Shown: positions 14,478 through 23,446 of the stretch, piece by piece
How the letters are laid out: each line of letters opens with the position of its first letter
Numbering within the stretch: the stretch's first letter is position 1
NCBI GenBank assembly: GCA_003151475.1
Contig: PLXQ01000034.1
Coordinates: 201,096-265,095 of the forward strand
Source: Acidimicrobiaceae bacterium
Lineage (GTDB): Bacteria > Actinomycetota > Acidimicrobiia > Acidimicrobiales > UBA8190
DNA: 64,000 nt
Direction: 5' to 3'
Translations under genes and position numbers: made by a program
Notes under the pieces: model-generated
What the model was told of the DNA's origin: nothing
Database searches by the model: none
What the model saw: only the letters and a program-made list of their open reading frames with translations

Positions 14478-17246
14478 GTGAGTGGCAGGGCGCCCTTGGC
14501 CGTGCTCCTGGAGGCGACGGCATGTTGTCTCCTTGTGCTGTGCTCGACCGGCGTCGTTTCGGGGGAGGCAGGCGCAGTCTCTTCGGGCGGTGCCGCCTCG
14601 CCCGCATTGGTCGGCAGTCCCAGTCGGCTGGTGAATCCCTTCGCCGGTACGGGTGCCGCTCCCGTGGCCCCCGGCAATGTCGGTGAGTTCCCCGGCGCCG
14701 ACCTGCCTTTCGGGATGATCCAGTGGAGCCCGGACACCGCGCCCGACCGTGTCACCGGCAGCGGCTATTCCTACGCCGACTCCCAGATCTCCGGCTTCAG
14801 CCTGACCCACATGAGCGGCAACGGCTGCGCCAGCTACGGCGACGTCCCCGTGCTCCCCACGGTGGGGCCCATCGGGAATGACCCCGAAAATGCCGCTGCT
14901 GCGTTCTCGCATTCCCAGGAGCAGGCGTCGCCCGGTCGCTACCGGGTGGCTCTCGGAGCTTCGAAGGTCACGACCGAGCTCACGGTGACGACGAGAACGG
15001 GTTTGTCCCGCTTCCTCTTTCCGAAGACCGACCAAGCCAACGTGCTCCTCAAGGTGGCGGGAAGTGCTAACGGCGTCAGTCACTCGAGCTTCCGTCTCAT
15101 CGGTCACGATGAGATCACCGGACAGGTGACGAGCGGTCAGTTCTGTGACACGGGAACGCCCTACACCTTGTACTTCGCGGCCGTCTTCAACCGACCCTTT
15201 TCGTCCGAAGGGGCCTGGAGCGGTTCCGTCGTCACCCCCGGGAGCAGGTCGTGTGATGGGGCAGCCTGTGGGGCGTATGTCTCGTTCAACGCCGCTTCGG
15301 ATCGGGCCGTGATGATGAAGGTGGGTGTCTCCTTCGTGTCCGTGCGGAACGCCGCCCGGAACCTGTCGGTCGAGGATCCCGGATGGTCGCTCCACAAACT
15401 CGAGGCTGCCGCCACCCAGAGGTGGAACGCACTTCTCGGTCGGGCCCGAATCGGCGGCGGCACCCGTGAGCAGCAGCGCACCTTTTACAGCGCTCTGTAC
15501 CACTCGCTGCTGCACCCGAACGTCGCCAGCGATGACAACGGCCAGTACGTGGGGCCCGATCACCGGGTGCACCGCTCGGATCGCGTGCAGTACGCCAACT
15601 TCTCCGAATGGGACATCTACCGCTCTGAGATCCAATTGGTCGCCCTTCTGGCGCCCCACCAGACCGGCGACATGGTCCAGTCCCTGGTGAACGACGCCAC
15701 CGAGGGAGGCTGGCTGCCGAAGTGGGAGATCGTCGGGGGCGACGCCTCGCAGATGAACGGGGACTCGGCGGATCCGATCATCGCCGACGCCTACGCATTC
15801 GGCGTCCGAGACTTCGACACCAAAGCGGCGCTCGAAGCCATGGTGAAGGGGGCCGACGAAACCGAGACAGCCCATGGTCTGCAGATCGAAAGGCAGTATC
15901 TCAGTCAGTACCTGGCCCAGCACTATGTCAATGCCGGCTCCCTCGATCTCACCTCGATCGACTATTCCATCGGGGGATCGGTGACCCTGGAATACGCCAT
16001 CGACGACTTCTCGATCGCCCAGCTGGCTCGGGCGGAAGGGAAGGGCGCTCTCGCCGCCACGATGATGCAGCGCGCCCACAACTGGGAGTACCTGGTAAAT
16101 CCCGCGACCGGTTACATCCAGGCCCGGAACGCCGACGGGAGCTTTCCCGCGGGACCCGCCTTCCAGCCCTCGATGTTCGAAGCCGGCGGTCAGCTGGGAT
16201 TCGAAGAGGGCAACGCCATCCAGTACACGTGGTCGGTCCCGCAGGACCTCGCTGCCCTGAGCGCGCTGATCGGCGGAAACGCCAGTGCCGTGGGCAAGCT
16301 GAACACATTCTTCACCCAGCTGAATGCGGGTCGCTACAGCCCCTACGACTGGGCCGGAAACGAACCCAGCCTGTGGACGCCGTGGGAGTACGACTACTTC
16401 GGGGCACCGTCGCGCACCCAGGGAGTTGTCCGGAAGATCGCCACCACGCTCTATTCCGATCATCCGGCCGACGAGCCCGGGAACGACGATCTGGGTGCCC
16501 TGTCGTCGTGGTACGTGTGGGCGGCCATCGGCATGTATCCGGTGACGCCGGGTAGCGCCGACCTGGCACTGGCCAGCCCGCTCTTCCCGGACATCGTGCT
16601 CACGCTTCCCGACAACCGGAGGCTCGTCCTCGACGCACCGCAGGCGTCGGCCACCGCGGCGTACATCCATGCGCTCACGATCACCGGTGCCCGGCCCGAA
16701 ACGCCAGCACCCTCACGTCTGTCCGGCGCCAAGACATCACCTCCGGGGCCGGCCGGGAGTTGGAGCCGGCCCTGGTTGCCGTCCTCGATCATCACGACGG
16801 GCGGCACCCTCACCTACCGGCTCTCGACCGCGGCCGACACCTCGTGGGGGGCGGCACCGGCTGACAGCCCCCCATCGTTCGGAACCGGCCGGCTGCCCGC
16901 AGTCGGCTACTCCGTGCCGAGTGGAGCAATGTCGTTGCGGGTCGGCCAGCCGGCGACATTCCAACTCGGCGTCAGGGAGATCGCGGCCCCGGGTGTCTCT
17001 GTTCGGTGGAGCGTCGAAAGCATCGGTGGGCTGGCGTTGTCGCAGCAGAGCGGGGTGTTCGCCGTGGGTGCCCCCGGATCGTCCGGTGGCGCCGGGAGCG
17101 GGAGCTGTCCGTCCCCTGGCTCAAAAGCTCAGTCCCTCACGGTCGACGCCGCTACGGCGGGTTCGTTCACACTCGTCGTGCATATGCAGACGATCACGGG
17201 GACGGCACTTCCTCCGGTGGTGCTCGACCTCACGGCCTCGAACTGA
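14478..17246 (+). CDS. secreted GH92 alpha-mannosidase
   Basis: About 922 residues from GTG 14478; a TTG at 14421 is in frame but lies in the terminator stem, so I reject it. Signal peptide at residues ~5-35. GH92 landmarks in order: NPFAGTG, ADLPFGMIQWSPDT, GYSYADSQISGFSLTHMSGNGC, NFSEWDIYRSEIQL, VGGDASQMNGDSADPIIADAY, EGNAIQYTWSVPQDL, NEPSLWTPWEYDYFGAP and PGNDDLGALSSWYVWAAIGMYP. These include the catalytic acid region and the calcium-binding Asp pair. GH92 enzymes are calcium-dependent exo-alpha-mannosidases (usually alpha-1,2) with inversion. After the catalytic part there is an extra ~170-residue beta-rich tail, perhaps an Ig-like binding module. Likely digests fungal or yeast mannan outside the cell. 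Confidence 0.93.
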   Translation: MSGRAPLAVLLEATACCLLVLCSTGVVSGEAGAVSSGGAASPALVGSPSRLVNPFAGTGAAPVAPGNVGEFPGADLPFGMIQWSPDTAPDRVTGSGYSYADSQISGFSLTHMSGNGCASYGDVPVLPTVGPIGNDPENAAAAFSHSQEQASPGRYRVALGASKVTTELTVTTRTGLSRFLFPKTDQANVLLKVAGSANGVSHSSFRLIGHDEITGQVTSGQFCDTGTPYTLYFAAVFNRPFSSEGAWSGSVVTPGSRSCDGAACGAYVSFNAASDRAVMMKVGVSFVSVRNAARNLSVEDPGWSLHKLEAAATQRWNALLGRARIGGGTREQQRTFYSALYHSLLHPNVASDDNGQYVGPDHRVHRSDRVQYANFSEWDIYRSEIQLVALLAPHQTGDMVQSLVNDATEGGWLPKWEIVGGDASQMNGDSADPIIADAYAFGVRDFDTKAALEAMVKGADETETAHGLQIERQYLSQYLAQHYVNAGSLDLTSIDYSIGGSVTLEYAIDDFSIAQLARAEGKGALAATMMQRAHNWEYLVNPATGYIQARNADGSFPAGPAFQPSMFEAGGQLGFEEGNAIQYTWSVPQDLAALSALIGGNASAVGKLNTFFTQLNAGRYSPYDWAGNEPSLWTPWEYDYFGAPSRTQGVVRKIATTLYSDHPADEPGNDDLGALSSWYVWAAIGMYPVTPGSADLALASPLFPDIVLTLPDNRRLVLDAPQASATAAYIHALTITGARPETPAPSRLSGAKTSPPGPAGSWSRPWLPSSIITTGGTLTYRLSTAADTSWGAAPADSPPSFGTGRLPAVGYSVPSGAMSLRVGQPATFQLGVREIAAPGVSVRWSVESIGGLALSQQSGVFAVGAPGSSGGAGSGSCPSPGSKAQSLTVDAATAGSFTLVVHMQTITGTALPPVVLDLTASN

Positions 17247-17279
17247 CCGCTCGTCGTTCCGGATCAAACCCTTTGACAG

Positions 17280-18113
17280 TCAGGCGCCGACACCGACCGG
17301 GCTCTCGCCATGAAGCGCCACCCGGTTCATGCGTCGCGGACCGCTGAACTCGAGAAGCGCGTAGTGCATGGTGCAGCGGTTGTCCCAGAAAGCAAGGTCC
17401 CCTTCCCGCCAGTGCCACCTCACCAGACGTTCGGGGGCAATGGCGAGTCGTTGGATGACCTCGAGCAGCGCGTCGCTCTCGCCCCGGCGGAGCCCGTCGA
17501 TCTTGTCGGTGAAGAGCGGGTTCACGAACACGCTGCGCGTGCCCGTCTCGGGGTGCACCCGCACCACCGGGTGATGCGTGGGCTCGGCCGCCGCCGTCCG
17601 ACTGGATTTGTCACCTTCGGGATCTCGCTGGGAGAAATAGCCGCCCGCCTTGGATGGAGAGTGGGTGGCAGTGAGACCGTCGAGGAAGCGCCGGAGCGTC
17701 GGTGACAGCGCCTCATAGGTGGCCGACATGTCCGCCCAGATGGTGTCTCCGCCCACGGCGGGAACGACCTTGGCATGCAACAGAGCGCCCATGGGTGGTC
17801 GATCCTGGAAGGTGAGGTCACTGTGCCAGATGTCGGCGCGGGCCCCCTCGTCTGAGTCAAGGGCCAGGACTTCGGGGTGACCTTCGACGCTCGGTTCGAC
17901 CGGATGGGCTTCCGTCGGTTCCCCGAAGAGCCGAGCTAGATCGGTGAGGGCACTGGGACTCAACGACTGATCACGGACGAACAGGACCTTGTGACGAAGA
18001 AGCGCCTGGCGCAGCGCTTTGACCGAGTCGGCGTCGAGCTCGGGGGAGAGTGAGACGCCGGAAACCTCGGCACCCAGCACGGTCGTGAGCGGGGTCACCT
18101 CGAGATCAGCCAT
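17280..18113 (-). CDS. TauD/TfdA-family 2-oxoglutarate/Fe(II) dioxygenase
   Basis: 277 residues from ATG 18113; the frame is open upstream but without the family's usual N-terminus. The iron triad is His97 and Asp99 (IWHSDLTF) with His250 (CTMHYALLEF). The 2-oxoglutarate-binding Arg is in RRMNRVAL near residue 264. The family hydroxylates taurine, alkyl sulfonates, sulfates or phenoxyacids. A second TauD-type gene lies at 43179-44048; the two share layout but differ in the substrate loop, so they probably act on different compounds. No sulfonate ABC genes are adjacent. Convergent with the GH92 gene. Confidence 0.9.
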   Translation of the reverse strand: MADLEVTPLTTVLGAEVSGVSLSPELDADSVKALRQALLRHKVLFVRDQSLSPSALTDLARLFGEPTEAHPVEPSVEGHPEVLALDSDEGARADIWHSDLTFQDRPPMGALLHAKVVPAVGGDTIWADMSATYEALSPTLRRFLDGLTATHSPSKAGGYFSQRDPEGDKSSRTAAAEPTHHPVVRVHPETGTRSVFVNPLFTDKIDGLRRGESDALLEVIQRLAIAPERLVRWHWREGDLAFWDNRCTMHYALLEFSGPRRMNRVALHGESPVGVGA

Positions 18114-18349
18114 CACCCGAGGATAGGACTCCGGTCGCCGCTCACCCACTTCGAAGAGGTTTCGGGGACAGGGCTCGCCCCGGGGACCGCCCATATGACC
18201 CATCTCATATCCGAGGGTCACAGGCGGTCGCCAGCGGGGCCATGACTGGCCGGTGTCGAGGGAGCCTGACCCAAAGTCCGGTGTGGGGCTCGGTATCCTC
18301 ACCGCATCCACTGTCCGCTGTCGTGGCCGGCCATGACCGGCACGGTCAG

Positions 18350-19150
18350 ATGTTGTCCCAAGGCAGAAATCCACTGACTCTCACCGACTCATCTCGTCGA
18401 GGCGGCCGACCCCCGGGCCCACCCACGTCGGATTCCTCCGGCGCGCGGCACGGGCGACCCCCACGGCGAATTCCCCGCCTTGTGGCGACGGCGGCAGTCG
18501 TGGCCGCTGTCCTCGTGGTGGGCTTCGCCTTATCCGTGGTGGGTGGGAAATCGACGAAGTCCCCGGCCAGCGACTCTGACCCGACGAATGCCGCAGCGGC
18601 GGCATCGTTGACGCCACTGCAGGCGCGGATCGTCTCCATCGCCGAGGGCCAGGTCGGCTACGTCACCGATCCTGCGGGCACGTACTGCAACAAATACAGC
18701 GCCTACTGGTCCTCGGGGACAGCCGACTGTGGCAACAACAACCTCGAAGAAGAGTGGTGCGCTGATTTCGCTGCCTGGGTGTGGAAGACCGCCGGGGCGA
18801 GCGTCGACTACCAGTTCATCAACGGGGATCTCAACTCGTCGGCCGCCAGCTTCTACGAGTGGGGCATGGGCCACGGCACCTGGCACCCGGTGGGCGATAG
18901 GTACACCCCGCAGCCGGGTGACGTCGCCGTCTACGGACTCGACGCCTCTGCCCTCGTGGCCCAGCATGTCGCGGTCGTGACGAGCTACACGCCGGGTGAC
19001 CGGGGTCCCGACGTCGTGAACGGCGACGGCGACCACAGCGGATTCTCTGTGGTCGAGACTGGTTCCGACGAGCTGGTGGCCGACATCGCCAACAGCACAG
19101 TCGCCCACCTCTCGGGCTACGTTTCGCCCCTGCCGGCAGCCTCCTCCTGA
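18350..19150 (+). CDS. membrane-anchored CHAP-domain (NlpC/P60-like) amidase
   Basis: 266 residues from ATG 18350. A basic cytoplasmic tail (residues 1-42) precedes one membrane segment (RLVATAAVVAAVLVVGFALSVV, ~43-64), so the rest faces outward. The CHAP domain has catalytic Cys137 (EEEWCADFAAWVW) and His206 (LVAQHVAVVTSY). CHAP enzymes cut peptidoglycan as amidases or endopeptidases. Two further Cys (113, 127) may form a disulfide. No SH3 or other wall-binding module is present. Divergent from the TauD gene. A GC-rich hairpin just after the stop (19152-19166) lacks a T run and is a weak terminator at best. Confidence 0.85.
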   Translation: MLSQGRNPLTLTDSSRRGGRPPGPPTSDSSGARHGRPPRRIPRLVATAAVVAAVLVVGFALSVVGGKSTKSPASDSDPTNAAAAASLTPLQARIVSIAEGQVGYVTDPAGTYCNKYSAYWSSGTADCGNNNLEEEWCADFAAWVWKTAGASVDYQFINGDLNSSAASFYEWGMGHGTWHPVGDRYTPQPGDVAVYGLDASALVAQHVAVVTSYTPGDRGPDVVNGDGDHSGFSVVETGSDELVADIANSTVAHLSGYVSPLPAASS

Positions 19151-19411
19151 GCCCCGGAGCGGGGCGGGCTTCTCCTCCGCCGCCCACGCGCTGGAGGTCT
19201 TTGACGGTGATTTCGGGCCCGCCCGATCGGACCAGGTCAGACCGGGCCAGAAGCGCCCGAGATGACCAGGGCCGCCTCCCCGTATAGTTCGGCCCATAGG
19301 CGGGTGGGTCCTTTCTCCAGGCGGAGGAGCAGGTGGACTCGCATCCGGCTTGAGGGGGGCCCGGGTCATGCCTGGAGCCAGGCGGCGATTCCACGGCAAT
19401 AAGAAGGTCAG

Positions 19412-20422
19412 ATGACAAAAGGCGATGATGTGATCGTGCCTACCCCTGGTGAGGGGGAGGCGACGTCGTCGGCCGATCCGGCTGACGGGTCGGCGGGCGC
19501 GAAGTCACCGGCTTCGAGACGCTCAGTGCGCAGCGGCGCCAAGAAGCAGTCGAGCGCCGCCCACGAGTCGGCCTCCGAGCAGACGCCGGTCGACGACGTC
19601 GCCGACTCCGGTGACGACGGCGCCCCGTCGTCACGTCCGGGGATTCGGGCCACCGGGGCGACGGAATGGGCGTCGCTGGCCGACCCCAATGCCGATGCCC
19701 CCGGAGGGACGTACAGCACCGGGATCATCGGCCATGGTGCCGACATCGGTGTGCTCGGGACGGACAGTGGCACGGGCACGGGGGTCGGGGTTCTCGGGAC
19801 GGTGACGAATCCCGAGAACAGCCAGCCCGCCATCTACGGATTCACACAGGGCACGGGCCCGGGGGTCCAGGGCGAGAGCGACGGTCCCGGTCCCGGCGTG
19901 CTCGGCACCGACAACGGGACGGGCACCGGATTCGGGGTGTTCGGCGAGCTCACCAACCCCCTCAACACCAGAGCCGCCATCTACGGCACCACCGCCGGCA
20001 CCGGTGCCGGTGTCGAGGGTGACAGTCGTGGCGCCGGCCCCGGTGTCTTCGGGTTCAGCGAAGGCACGGGACCCGGTGTGCGGGGCGCGAGCGTGGGCTC
20101 GAAGGCCGGTGTGGAAGGCCAGAGCTCGGGCACCGGAGCCGGGGTGCTGGCTCTCAATGACGGCAGCGGTCCGGCACTCGAGGTCCAGGGTCCGGCCACC
20201 TTCTCCCGCAGTGGTCTGGCCACCGTCGTGGCCAAGAAGACGACGGTGTCCGTCTCCTTTCCGGGTGTGACCCCCACCTCCATGGTCCTGGCCACCGTGC
20301 AGACGCTGGCCAAAGGCGTTGCCGTCGCTGCCGCCGTTCCCGACACCGACTCGTTCGTCATCAAGTTGACCAAAGCGCCCAAGAAGGACGTGGTGGTCGC
20401 CTGGTTCGTTCTCGGGACCTGA
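19412..20422 (+). CDS. glycine-rich repeat protein of unknown function
   Basis: 336 residues; ATG 19412 follows AAGAAGG. Residues 1-85 are a charged, low-complexity tail. Residues ~90-260 contain about ten repeats of a VLG/VFG/VxG unit such as GTGPGVQGESDGPGPGVLG, a pattern like phage tail-fibre and beta-helix repeats. The last ~75 residues (TVVAKKTTVSVSFPGVTPTSMVLATVQTL to VVVAWFVLGT) form a compact all-beta domain seen at the end of many actinobacterial repeat proteins. No signal peptide is visible, so localisation is unclear. It may assemble as a fibre or cell-surface structure. I do not recognise a named family. Confidence 0.7.
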   Translation: MTKGDDVIVPTPGEGEATSSADPADGSAGAKSPASRRSVRSGAKKQSSAAHESASEQTPVDDVADSGDDGAPSSRPGIRATGATEWASLADPNADAPGGTYSTGIIGHGADIGVLGTDSGTGTGVGVLGTVTNPENSQPAIYGFTQGTGPGVQGESDGPGPGVLGTDNGTGTGFGVFGELTNPLNTRAAIYGTTAGTGAGVEGDSRGAGPGVFGFSEGTGPGVRGASVGSKAGVEGQSSGTGAGVLALNDGSGPALEVQGPATFSRSGLATVVAKKTTVSVSFPGVTPTSMVLATVQTLAKGVAVAAAVPDTDSFVIKLTKAPKKDVVVAWFVLGT

Positions 20423-20448
20423 CGCCCCCGGGACGGGCCGGTGGTTCC

Positions 20449-20931
20449 TCAGACGTCGATCATCGACGTCTCGTCGATGCCGAGGGTACGCAGAAGACGG
20501 CCCAACCCGAGGAAGGCGGCCAGGCAGATCGTGAGATCGAGGATCTCCGGATCGGTGAAGGCGCTGCGCAGTTCCACGAAGAAGGCGTCATCGATGGCCA
20601 GGTGGTCGACGGCGAATCGCTCGGCATAGGCGATGGCGAGACGCTCCTGTTCGGAGTACTGCGGCGACGTGGCGTGATCGGCGACGTGGGCGTAGAAGCC
20701 CTCCTCCACGCCTTGCTCCTTCACCGAGGCGGCGCGGAAGGTGAGGCAGACCGGGCATTCGTTCAGCTGGGCAATGCGCATCCGTGCCGCTTCGCGGACC
20801 CGAACGGGGAGGATGCTCTTGTTGTAGGCGGCGTCCACCAGCCGGTTGATGGCGCTGCCCATCTCGGGGCGAAGCGTCCAGAGCTGGACGGCGTCGCCGC
20901 CCTCGCCGGCCGGGATAGCGATACGTGCCAT
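20449..20931 (-). CDS. carboxymuconolactone decarboxylase/AhpD-like protein
   Basis: 160 residues, all-helical CMD fold. The redox motif is ECPVCLTFR with Cys59 and Cys62, as in AhpD alkylhydroperoxidases, and a downstream His lies in HVADH. Such proteins reduce peroxides or act as redox partners in the cytoplasm. The C-terminal EILDLTICLAAFLGLGRLLRTLGID is the usual last helix pair. It lies tail to tail with the glycine-rich gene, and upstream of it is the tandem-repeat array that ends pxpBC. Substrate unknown. Confidence 0.87.
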   Translation of the reverse strand: MARIAIPAGEGGDAVQLWTLRPEMGSAINRLVDAAYNKSILPVRVREAARMRIAQLNECPVCLTFRAASVKEQGVEEGFYAHVADHATSPQYSEQERLAIAYAERFAVDHLAIDDAFFVELRSAFTDPEILDLTICLAAFLGLGRLLRTLGIDETSMIDV

Positions 20932-20970
20932 CGCACCAGGCTAATGGGCATCCTCGGCGTGGACCATGCG

Positions 20971-21044
20971 GCAACTAGTCAATCGGCGACTAGTCAATCG
21001 GCCCTAGTCAATCGGCGACTAGTCAATCCGCGACTAGTCAATCG
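20971..21044 (-). repeat. 15-bp tandem array spanning the pxpBC stop codon
   Basis: Five copies of a 15-base unit (minus strand close to GATTGACTAGTCGCC; one copy has 14 bases). Each unit holds the palindrome GACTAGTC and a TGA. The real stop of pxpBC (21038-21040) is in the outermost copy, so the array repeats the 3' end of the gene. With a 15-base period the TGA recurs in frame in the next two copies. Confidence 0.9.
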
Positions 21045-22675
21045 GTGCGGACGGGATACCAGCCGACGACCCCGTCGCTGATCTCGCGTTCACGCTCGGC
21101 TCTCGCCCGGACCGCCTCGACGAGGTCGACGCGATGGAACCGTACGGCGTCACCGGGGCGGAGTTGGCCGAGGAGCCCGAGGTCGGCGCTCACGACGGTG
21201 GCGATTACCGGATACCCCCCGACGGTGGCGTGGTCGCAGAGCAATACGATGGGTTGGCCGTCGGGCGGAAGTTGGATGGCGCCCGACACCATGCCGCGCG
21301 AGTCGATACCTGCGCCCAGGATCTCCAGAGGGGACTCCGCCCGGAGCCGGACACCGATCCGGTTGCTCGTGGGGTCGACCTCCCAGATGGTCGAAAGCAG
21401 ACGCTTCACCGTCGATGGCGGAAAGGTGTCGGGGCCCGCCATGACACGCAGTGGGGCAGCGGCCCCCGACAGCGGCGTGCGCAGGCTCCGTCCGCGGGGA
21501 CGTCCCGGGGGGCCGAGACCGAGCGCGTCCCCGCCGACGAGGGGGCCGGCCCCGAGACCGCACAGGACGTCTGATGACCGGCTGCCGATGACGGGAGGGA
21601 TATCGATGCCGCCGCTCACGGCGATATAGGCGCGCAGGCCTTGGTGGAGAGTCCCCATAGACACTGTCTGGCCCGCTGCGACGGGCACGACGGCGTCGGT
21701 CGGGACGCCCCGCCCGTCGAGGCGCACGGTGGCCGCTCCCACCACGGCCACGTGGACCGAGGCGGAGAAGCGCAGGGCTGGACCCCTGACCGTGGCCTCG
21801 AGGGCGGCGGCTCGTTCGTGGTTTCCCACCAGGCGGTTGGCCGTCCGCAGCGCGAAGGGATCGGCGGCGCCGGCCCGGGGTACCCCCAGTCGAGCCACCC
21901 CCAGCCGACCGCCGTCCTGGACAAAGGTCAAAAGACCGGGGTCCTCGACCACCATGGTGCGCCCCGCGTCCGACCGCAACGGCGGGCGCGCTGCTGACGG
22001 AGAGGTCCGTCCCAGCTCTCCGACGTCGGCATCACCGGCGGCCTCAGCCAGGCGCAGTCGAACCACGTCCCCGGCCTGCAGGACCGAATACGGCGCCGTG
22101 CCCGGATCGAACAGCCGGGTGCCCGTCCGGCCGACCAGGTGCCAGCCGCCGGGCGAGGTCTGGGGATAGATGCCGGCGAAGCCGCCGGCCAGGGCCACCG
22201 ATCCGGCGGGGACCGCCGGCCGCGGTGTCGGCCGCCTGGGTACGGCGGCGAGGTCGGGATCGAGTCCCACCAGATAGGCGAATCCCGGGGCGAATCCGAC
22301 GAAGGCGACCTGTAGGTCGGTCCCGGTGAGGAGGTCGACCACCCGCCGCGGGCTCATGCCGGCGAGTCGGGCCACCTCGTCGAGATCGCTTCCGTCGAGG
22401 TTGACGGGGATCTCTACGAGTTTGCCGGCGGAGAGGCGCGCCACTCCGGGGGCCAAGGAGGCCACGGAGGCCAACGTCTCGGCCAGCCGGGTGAGGTCGG
22501 TGACGGTGGGATCGGCCACCACGGTCACCGACCGGTAACCGACGATGACATCTTCGAGACCGGCGGAGGCGGTGCCGTCGATGGAGGCGGCCACGGCGTG
22601 GGCCTCTTCCATGCTGGTCACGTCGATGACGACGGCGCTGTCACCGAAATGCCGCACCGGACGTGCCGGCGTCAT
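21038..22675 (-). CDS. pxpBC: 5-oxoprolinase subunits B and C fused
   Basis: 545 residues. The N-terminal half (~1-210) is the KipI/PxpB domain (FVGFAPGFAYLVGLD, PAGSVALAGGFAGIYPQTSPGGW). The C-terminal half (~245-540) is the KipA/PxpC cyclophilin-like domain (LTFVQDGGRLGVARLGVPRAGAAD, AYIAVSGGIDIPPVIGSRSSD, LLCDHATVGGYPVIATV). In most bacteria PxpB and PxpC are separate; the fusion is well known in Actinobacteria. With PxpA it hydrolyses 5-oxoproline to glutamate using ATP. ATG 22675 overlaps the pxpA stop by four bases (ATGA), so the two are translationally coupled. The gene ends in a 15-bp tandem array. Confidence 0.93.
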   Translation of the reverse strand: MTPARPVRHFGDSAVVIDVTSMEEAHAVAASIDGTASAGLEDVIVGYRSVTVVADPTVTDLTRLAETLASVASLAPGVARLSAGKLVEIPVNLDGSDLDEVARLAGMSPRRVVDLLTGTDLQVAFVGFAPGFAYLVGLDPDLAAVPRRPTPRPAVPAGSVALAGGFAGIYPQTSPGGWHLVGRTGTRLFDPGTAPYSVLQAGDVVRLRLAEAAGDADVGELGRTSPSAARPPLRSDAGRTMVVEDPGLLTFVQDGGRLGVARLGVPRAGAADPFALRTANRLVGNHERAAALEATVRGPALRFSASVHVAVVGAATVRLDGRGVPTDAVVPVAAGQTVSMGTLHQGLRAYIAVSGGIDIPPVIGSRSSDVLCGLGAGPLVGGDALGLGPPGRPRGRSLRTPLSGAAAPLRVMAGPDTFPPSTVKRLLSTIWEVDPTSNRIGVRLRAESPLEILGAGIDSRGMVSGAIQLPPDGQPIVLLCDHATVGGYPVIATVVSADLGLLGQLRPGDAVRFHRVDLVEAVRARAEREREISDGVVGWYPVRTD

Positions 22676-23424
22676 GTCACAAAGGGTGCGAGCCCGACGC
22701 CGGCGTCGGTCAGAGCGCCACGTACCCGACGGGCCAGAGCGGCGGACCCGGGTGTGTCGCCATGGATGCAGATCGACGAGGCGGCCACGGGGATCCAACT
22801 CCCGTCGAAGGCGGCCACCCGGTGATCGAGGGCCAGGGTGACGGCGCGCGCCGCCACCTCGTCGGCGTCGGTCACGACGGCCCCGGCGTCAGTTCTCGGA
22901 GTCAGGCGGCCGTCGGGCCGATAGGCGCGGTCGGCGAAGGCCTCGGTGGCCACCTCGACTCCGAGCTGTTCGGCGACGGCAATGGCTACGGAACCGTAGG
23001 GAGCGAGGAGCGCGAGGTTTCCGTAGGCGCGCAGCGCGTCGCAGACGGCCCGGGCACAGGCGTCGTCCTCACCCATCCGGTGGTACAGCGCACCGTGGGG
23101 CTTCACGTAGCGAACCCGGGTCGAATACGAACGGGCCAGACCATCGAGCGCGCCGATCTGGTAGAGCAGGTCGTCGGTCAGTCGCGACGGAGAGATCGCC
23201 ATATCGCGACGCCCGAATCCGGCGCGATCGGGATACGAAGGATGCGCGCCCACCACCACATGGCGCGCCACGGCATCTTCGAGCGTCCGTCGCATGACAC
23301 CCGGGTCACCGGCATGGAAGCCGCAGGCCACGCTGGCGCTGGTGACGACATCGAGAAGCGGACCGTCTCCGTCGGGGCCGCTTGCCTCTTCGCCGACGTC
23401 GGCATTGAGGTCTATGACGGACAC
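22672..23424 (-). CDS. pxpA: 5-oxoprolinase subunit A (LamB/YcsF family)
   Basis: 250 residues, the usual length. Family landmarks: DLNADVGE at the N-terminus, SASVACGFHAGDP, VGAHPSYPDRAGFGRR, VKPHGALYH and ICIHGDTPG near the C-terminus, which hold the His and Asp residues of the active site. It activates 5-oxoproline by ATP-dependent phosphorylation together with PxpBC; the system removes the 5-oxoproline formed by spontaneous cyclisation of glutamine and glutathione-type compounds. First enzyme gene of the pair, 22 bases after the RDD protein gene on the same strand. Confidence 0.95.
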   Translation of the reverse strand: MSVIDLNADVGEEASGPDGDGPLLDVVTSASVACGFHAGDPGVMRRTLEDAVARHVVVGAHPSYPDRAGFGRRDMAISPSRLTDDLLYQIGALDGLARSYSTRVRYVKPHGALYHRMGEDDACARAVCDALRAYGNLALLAPYGSVAIAVAEQLGVEVATEAFADRAYRPDGRLTPRTDAGAVVTDADEVAARAVTLALDHRVAAFDGSWIPVAASSICIHGDTPGSAALARRVRGALTDAGVGLAPFVT

Positions 23425-23446
23425 GCTGCCAGTATCCCAGCGTCGA

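Noticed and set aside
13725..16670. A 981-codon open frame on the minus strand
   Set aside because: It is antisense to the beta-helix and GH92 genes, crosses a strong terminator between them, and has no recognisable domain. High GC content leaves such frames open by chance.
18530..19399. Minus-strand ORFs opposite the CHAP gene
   Set aside because: Shadow frames; the CHAP motifs with catalytic Cys and His are on the plus strand.
20971..21044. CRISPR array
   Set aside because: The units are head to tail without spacers and no cas gene is present. No other repeat in the window has spacer structure.
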